DNA of 61,958 bases, from assembly GCA_964579765.1 (NCBI GenBank), contig CAZOIK010000267.1, positions 1 through 61,958 on the forward strand, read 5' to 3'. The notes beneath the pieces are model-generated. The model worked only from the letters and a program-made list of their open reading frames with translations, was not told where the DNA came from and ran no database searches. The translations under genes were made by a program, and so were the position numbers. Below are positions 58,663 through 61,958 of the stretch, one piece after another; the stretch's first letter is position 1, and the number at the start of each line of letters is the position of its first letter. The DNA is from DATNBT01 sp964579765 (lineage in GTDB: Bacteria > Acidobacteriota > Vicinamibacteria > Vicinamibacterales > CAVVIG01).

Positions 58663-61101
58663 TCAGCGACGCGCCTCGGCGACGGTTGCGGCCGGCGGCG
58701 CCTGTTTCATGCGGAACGACGGGCTGTTCACGATGCCGAGCAGCACCGCGTCGAACGAGTAGTCTTTCGGCGCCGCGTCGCGCATGATCGCGCGGATGAC
58801 GGGCTGATCGACCGCGTCGAGCGGCCGTCCGAGCGCATACGCCATGAGCTTCGAGACCACCGTATACACCAATTCCGTGTCGAAGGGGTGTCGAAGCAGC
58901 ACGGCGCGCAGCCCGGTGACGCCGTTGAACGTCGCGCCGTTGGCGAGCGTGCCCGAGTTGTCGATCGGCTGGTTCGATTCGCCGGTCGTGCGCCATCGGC
59001 CGACGGCGTCGAAATTCTCGAGCGCGAAGCCGAGCGGATCCATCTGCTTGTGGCAACTCGCGCACGCGGGGCTCTTGCGGTGCTGCTCCATGCGCGCGCG
59101 CATCGACAGCACCGTTCCCTTCGCATCGGTGTCTTTGAGCGACGGCACGTTCGCCGGCGGCGGCGGCGGGGGCATCGAGAGAAGCGTTTCGAGGATGAAC
59201 TTGCCCCGATTCACCGGCGACGTGCGGTTCGCGTACGACGTGATCGTCAGCACGCTGCCCTGGCCGAGCAGGCCGCGGCGCGGGCTGTCGTTCGGCAGCG
59301 TGACGCGGCGGAACTGCGTGCCGTGCACGTTCGGAATGCCGTAGTGCTGCGCGAGCCGTTCGTTGAGGAACGTGTAATCGGCCCGCAGCAGGTCGAGCAC
59401 GCTGCGATGCTCGCGCACGAGGCTCTCGAAGAACAGCTCCGTCTCGCGCCGCATCGACGCCTGCAGACCCTCGTCGAAATCCGGGAACAGCCGATCGTCG
59501 GGATGCTTCACGCCCGTCAGGTCGCGCAGGTACAGCCACTGGCCGACGAAGTTGTCGGTGAGCGCGCGCGATCGCCCATCGGCCAGCATGCGATGCACCT
59601 GCTGGGCGAAGACCGCGGGCGTGTGCAGCCGGCCCGCGCTGGCGACGTCGAGCAGTTCGTCGTCGGGAATGCTACTCCACAGGAAGAACGAGAGGCGCGA
59701 GGCCAGCTCCAGATCGGTCAGCGCGACGGGACCCGAGATCCCCGCCTGCGGCGGCGCTTCCACTCGGAACAGGAACTCGGGGCTGACGAGCAGGCGTTCG
59801 AGCGAGCGCCGGATGCCGAATTCGAAGCCGGCTTCGGCGCGTCCCTTCCGGTAGAACGTCAGCAGCGGCTCGACGTCGCGGGGCGTCACCGGACGTCGAT
59901 ACGCGCGCCTGGCGAGCGCCGTCATGATCTTCGTCGCGCACGGGAGCTCGTCGGCCTCGGCGCGCGGACGGCAGATGAAGATCCGGCGCCTCGAGGGAGT
60001 GTCGCCGACGCTGACAGCCTTGCTCGGCCCGCTGATGGTCAGCGCCGCGATCGCGGCGCGCTCGACGCCGAGACTTCGACGATACGGCACGACCAGCGAT
60101 TCGACGGGCGCGGCGGCATCGGCGATGAAGGCAATCCCGACGTCGTGCGGGCCGGCCGACATGGCGACGGTCGCCTGAAGCGGCGACGCCGCACCGCGCC
60201 CGCGCCGTCCGCCGCCCCCGGCCTGCTGCGTGAAGACCTTGACGCGTTCGCCGTCGATCGTCAGCTCGATCCGATACGGCGGCGCGTCCTTGTTCGGCTC
60301 GAACGCGCCGCCCTGGGCGACCTGCACGGCGAACGTGTACTCGCCGTCGAGCGGGAACGTGCGCGCGATCAACATGCCGCCGCGCGTGCCGAAGGGCAAC
60401 CCCTCGACGTGTATGTCCTGCGGCATCTGTCCGGACGCACGGTACGTGTCGACGATCGACGGCGCCGACACATCGCCCACCGCGAGACGGCTGATCTTGT
60501 CGGCGGCGCCCACGAACCGCTCGATCAGCGTCGGCGACACGTACAGCGCGTCCGCCATGTTGTCGAACCCGCCGCCGCTGTCGTCGGGCGGCAGCAGCAC
60601 CGAGATGTCGAGTTCCTTCGGGAAGCTCTCGATGCCCAGCAGATCGCGGATCGCGTTGCTGTACTCCGTCCGATTCAGCCGGTGGACCGCCGGCACGTGT
60701 CCGATGCTCGGATGCGCCTGCGCCGCCCGGTCGAGCACCGTTTGCAGGTCGGCCACGAACGCGTCGGCCGCCGGGCGGTCGGGCTGCCGCGCTCCCGAGG
60801 GCGGCATCACGCCGACGCGGACCTTGCGAATGACCTTCTCCCAGGTCGGCGCGTCGTGATCCGCGTGCGCCGGGTCGAGGCCCTCGAGCACGAGATCCGC
60901 CGTGTGCAGGCGTTTGCTGTGGCAGGTGACGCAGTACCGATCGACGAAGCCCGGGCCGCCCGCGGGGGGCGCGGGCGGGCCGGACGACTGCCCGGGAGCG
61001 GCCATGCACAGTGCCGGCGCGACCAGGAGCGCCGCGGTCAAAATGCCGTGTCGAGCCACCCGTCGGCGGGGATACCGGTCGCTCGAACGCGCGCGGTGCA
61101 T
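58663..61101 (-). CDS. Planctomycete-type cytochrome c protein (DUF1587/1592/1588/1585)
   Basis: 812 residues. A leader (about 1-35, TAALLVAPALCMAAPGQSSG) is followed by a cytochrome c site FVDRYCVTCHSKRLHTADLV at about 55. DUF1587 (HRLNRTEYSNAIRDLLGIES) is at about 145, then DUF1595-like ARRAYRRPVTPRDVEPLLTF. DUF1592 (FGIRRSLERLLVSPEFLFRV, SRLSFFLWSSIPDDELLDVA), DUF1588 with a second CxxCH (ACASCHKQMDPLGFALENFD) and DUF1585 (LVYTVVSKLMAYALGRPLDA) complete it. It is presumed to be a large periplasmic redox or degradative protein. I chose the ATG at 61101; the motif at 61141 lies 39 bases upstream. Confidence 0.92.
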   Translation of the reverse strand: MHRARSSDRYPRRRVARHGILTAALLVAPALCMAAPGQSSGPPAPPAGGPGFVDRYCVTCHSKRLHTADLVLEGLDPAHADHDAPTWEKVIRKVRVGVMPPSGARQPDRPAADAFVADLQTVLDRAAQAHPSIGHVPAVHRLNRTEYSNAIRDLLGIESFPKELDISVLLPPDDSGGGFDNMADALYVSPTLIERFVGAADKISRLAVGDVSAPSIVDTYRASGQMPQDIHVEGLPFGTRGGMLIARTFPLDGEYTFAVQVAQGGAFEPNKDAPPYRIELTIDGERVKVFTQQAGGGGRRGRGAASPLQATVAMSAGPHDVGIAFIADAAAPVESLVVPYRRSLGVERAAIAALTISGPSKAVSVGDTPSRRRIFICRPRAEADELPCATKIMTALARRAYRRPVTPRDVEPLLTFYRKGRAEAGFEFGIRRSLERLLVSPEFLFRVEAPPQAGISGPVALTDLELASRLSFFLWSSIPDDELLDVASAGRLHTPAVFAQQVHRMLADGRSRALTDNFVGQWLYLRDLTGVKHPDDRLFPDFDEGLQASMRRETELFFESLVREHRSVLDLLRADYTFLNERLAQHYGIPNVHGTQFRRVTLPNDSPRRGLLGQGSVLTITSYANRTSPVNRGKFILETLLSMPPPPPPANVPSLKDTDAKGTVLSMRARMEQHRKSPACASCHKQMDPLGFALENFDAVGRWRTTGESNQPIDNSGTLANGATFNGVTGLRAVLLRHPFDTELVYTVVSKLMAYALGRPLDAVDQPVIRAIMRDAAPKDYSFDAVLLGIVNSPSFRMKQAPPAATVAEARR

Positions 61102-61140
61102 GCTGCAGTGGATGCTAACTCGATAGCGCGCACGCCGTGA

Positions 61141-61158
61141 ATACTCAAAATTTGGTAT
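61141..61158. promoter_or_regulatory. Shared palindromic operator-like motif, copy 3
   Basis: ATACTCAAAATTTGGTAT, half-sites ATACTCAAA and ATACCAAAT. It lies in the 93-bp region between the divergent DUF1592 gene (start 61101) and the ankyrin gene (start 61195), about 37-39 bases from each start. Same left half as copies 1 and 2. Confidence 0.6.
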
Positions 61159-61194
61159 CTCCAACATTCTATTGATCTTGTGATAATCACCGCC

Positions 61195-61958
61195 ATGTCC
61201 TTACGCGCTTCGGCCGTTTCTCTGGCGCTCGCGCTGTTCGCCCTTCCGGTGGCTGCTGCGCCGCCCGAACAACCGCTGATCGAGGCGATCAAGACCAACG
61301 ACACCGCCGCGGTCCGCACCTTGGTGCAGCAGAAGCATGTGAACGTCGACGCCGCCGATGCGGACGGGACGACGGCGCTGCACTGGGCCGCGCGTCAGGA
61401 CCGGCCCGACATCGCCGACATCCTGATCGCGCACGGCGCCAACGCGAACGCGCGCAATCGGTACGGCGTCACGCCCCTTCACCTCGCCGCGCTCAACGGC
61501 AGCAGCGCGATGGTCACGCGTCTGCTCGACGCGGGCGCCGACCCGAATTCGGCGATGGACAACAGCCAGACGGTGCTCATGACGGCGGCCCGCGCCGGGA
61601 ATGCCGAGGTGGTGAGAAAGCTGCTCGTCTACGGCGCGGACATCGACGCGAAAGAGACCCGCCGCGGCACGACCGCGCTCATGTGGGCCGCGGAAGACAA
61701 CCGGGCGGACGTCGTGCGGCTCCTGCTCGAAGCGGGCGCGCAGGTGAAGACGCGTTCGAAAGGCGACTACAGCGCGCTGCTGATCGCCGCCCGCGCCGGC
61801 AGTCTCGACGCCGCACGCGCGCTCGTGGCCGCCGGCGCCGAGGTCAACGACACCGCGCCGCCTGGCGATCCGCGGGAGTCGAACAGCCTCGGCGTGGGCC
61901 GCCCCCCCCCAAAAATAAAGGCGTACGGGCCCCACGACCCCCGCCCGGGCCGGACCAC
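61195..61958 (+). CDS. Secreted ankyrin-repeat protein (3' end outside window)
   Basis: The first 254 codons are present. Leader MSLRASAVSLALALFALPVA is followed by at least six ankyrin repeats beginning near residue 30, for example DGTTALHWAARQDRPDIADI, YGVTPLHLAALNGSSAMVTR, GTTALMWAAEDNRADVVRLL and YSALLIAARAGSLDAARALV. Ankyrin proteins mediate protein binding; exported ones are common beside DUF1592/DUF1552 genes in Acidobacteriota. The last ~55 bases (from about 61903) contain a run of nine C and an A-rich patch and translate to a non-repeat sequence, so the very end is likely poor-quality sequence. Confidence 0.85.
   Translation, partial: MSLRASAVSLALALFALPVAAAPPEQPLIEAIKTNDTAAVRTLVQQKHVNVDAADADGTTALHWAARQDRPDIADILIAHGANANARNRYGVTPLHLAALNGSSAMVTRLLDAGADPNSAMDNSQTVLMTAARAGNAEVVRKLLVYGADIDAKETRRGTTALMWAAEDNRADVVRLLLEAGAQVKTRSKGDYSALLIAARAGSLDAARALVAAGAEVNDTAPPGDPRESNSLGVGRPPPKIKAYGPHDPRPGRT

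Noticed and set aside
58888..61140. A 750-codon plus-strand open frame
   Set aside because: Antisense to the DUF1592 gene; Arg/Ala-rich with no motif.
1..61958. CRISPR array or riboswitch
   Set aside because: No series of regularly spaced direct repeats and no recognisable riboswitch core was seen in any intergenic region.

Overview
The window is high-GC bacterial DNA, most likely from an Acidobacteriota of the class Vicinamibacteria. That call rests on gene content: many secreted metallo-beta-lactamase (MBL) fold hydrolases, planctomycete-type cytochrome c / DUF1592 and DUF1552 proteins, DUF6152 proteins, a large TonB-dependent receptor with an N-terminal carboxypeptidase-regulatory domain, PQQ quinoproteins and Reg_prop/Y_Y_Y sensor kinases. 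No rRNA gene, intact tRNA gene, CRISPR array or intact insertion sequence was seen. Genes are dense, often with ATGA or GTGA overlaps.

Layout. (1) 1-14.9 kb is a secretome-rich catabolic region: a LysR regulator, MBL hydrolases, two DUF6152 proteins, two members of an unnamed secreted family, DUF3237, an FAD aromatic-ring-hydroxylase-like enzyme, an alpha/beta hydrolase, a tannase/feruloyl esterase, a beta-helix protein and a type-B carboxylesterase. It looks suited to ester-linked plant aromatics or polysaccharides. (2) 15.1-32.2 kb is a stress and signalling block: DnaK, Hsp20, two HdeD-like membrane proteins, PsiE, BON-domain proteins, an outer-membrane barrel, a sigma-54 activator, unusual sensors and receivers, a DksA-like protein, and two frameshifted genes. 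(3) 32.2-39.8 kb looks like a decayed mobile or defence island: about 950 bp of noncoding, repeat-bearing DNA, an AAA_13-type ATPase with a zinc-hook-like CxxC, a DUF2971 remnant, an orphan VirD4/TraD-type coupling protein, a small partner gene, a long hairpin and a frameshifted mobilisation-like pseudogene. (4) 39.8-61.2 kb is a second periplasmic oxidation cluster, mostly on the minus strand: two PQQ dehydrogenases, cytochromes c, a copper monooxygenase-like/cytochrome/TPR fusion, MBL proteins, a TonB receptor, MmgE/PrpD, a two-component system, DUF1552 and DUF1592. A partial ankyrin protein follows at the window end.

The strongest unexplained signal is in block 2. Six intergenic sites carry exact GGCA-N6-TTGC (GG-N10-GC) sigma-54-type promoters in the right orientation ahead of the outer-membrane-barrel/dnaK/psiE operon, hsp20, hdeD, an OB-like secreted protein, a BON protein and a hybrid histidine kinase. 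Two more near-matches precede the pseudo-receiver gene and the BON/hdeD/sensor/activator operon. The block therefore reads as a self-contained sigma-54 stress regulon with its own GAFTGA activator. Inside it lies a chimeric regulator whose PAS-PAS-GAF-DHp sensor runs straight into the tail of a NarL-type response regulator, with no ATPase domain.

A second signal is an 18-bp palindromic motif (ATACTCAAAATTnGGTAT-like) found three times, at 40.84, 53.58 and 61.14 kb. Each copy sits ahead of a transcription unit of block 4, which suggests a shared operator. All functions are inferred from reading the sequence; no database search was run.
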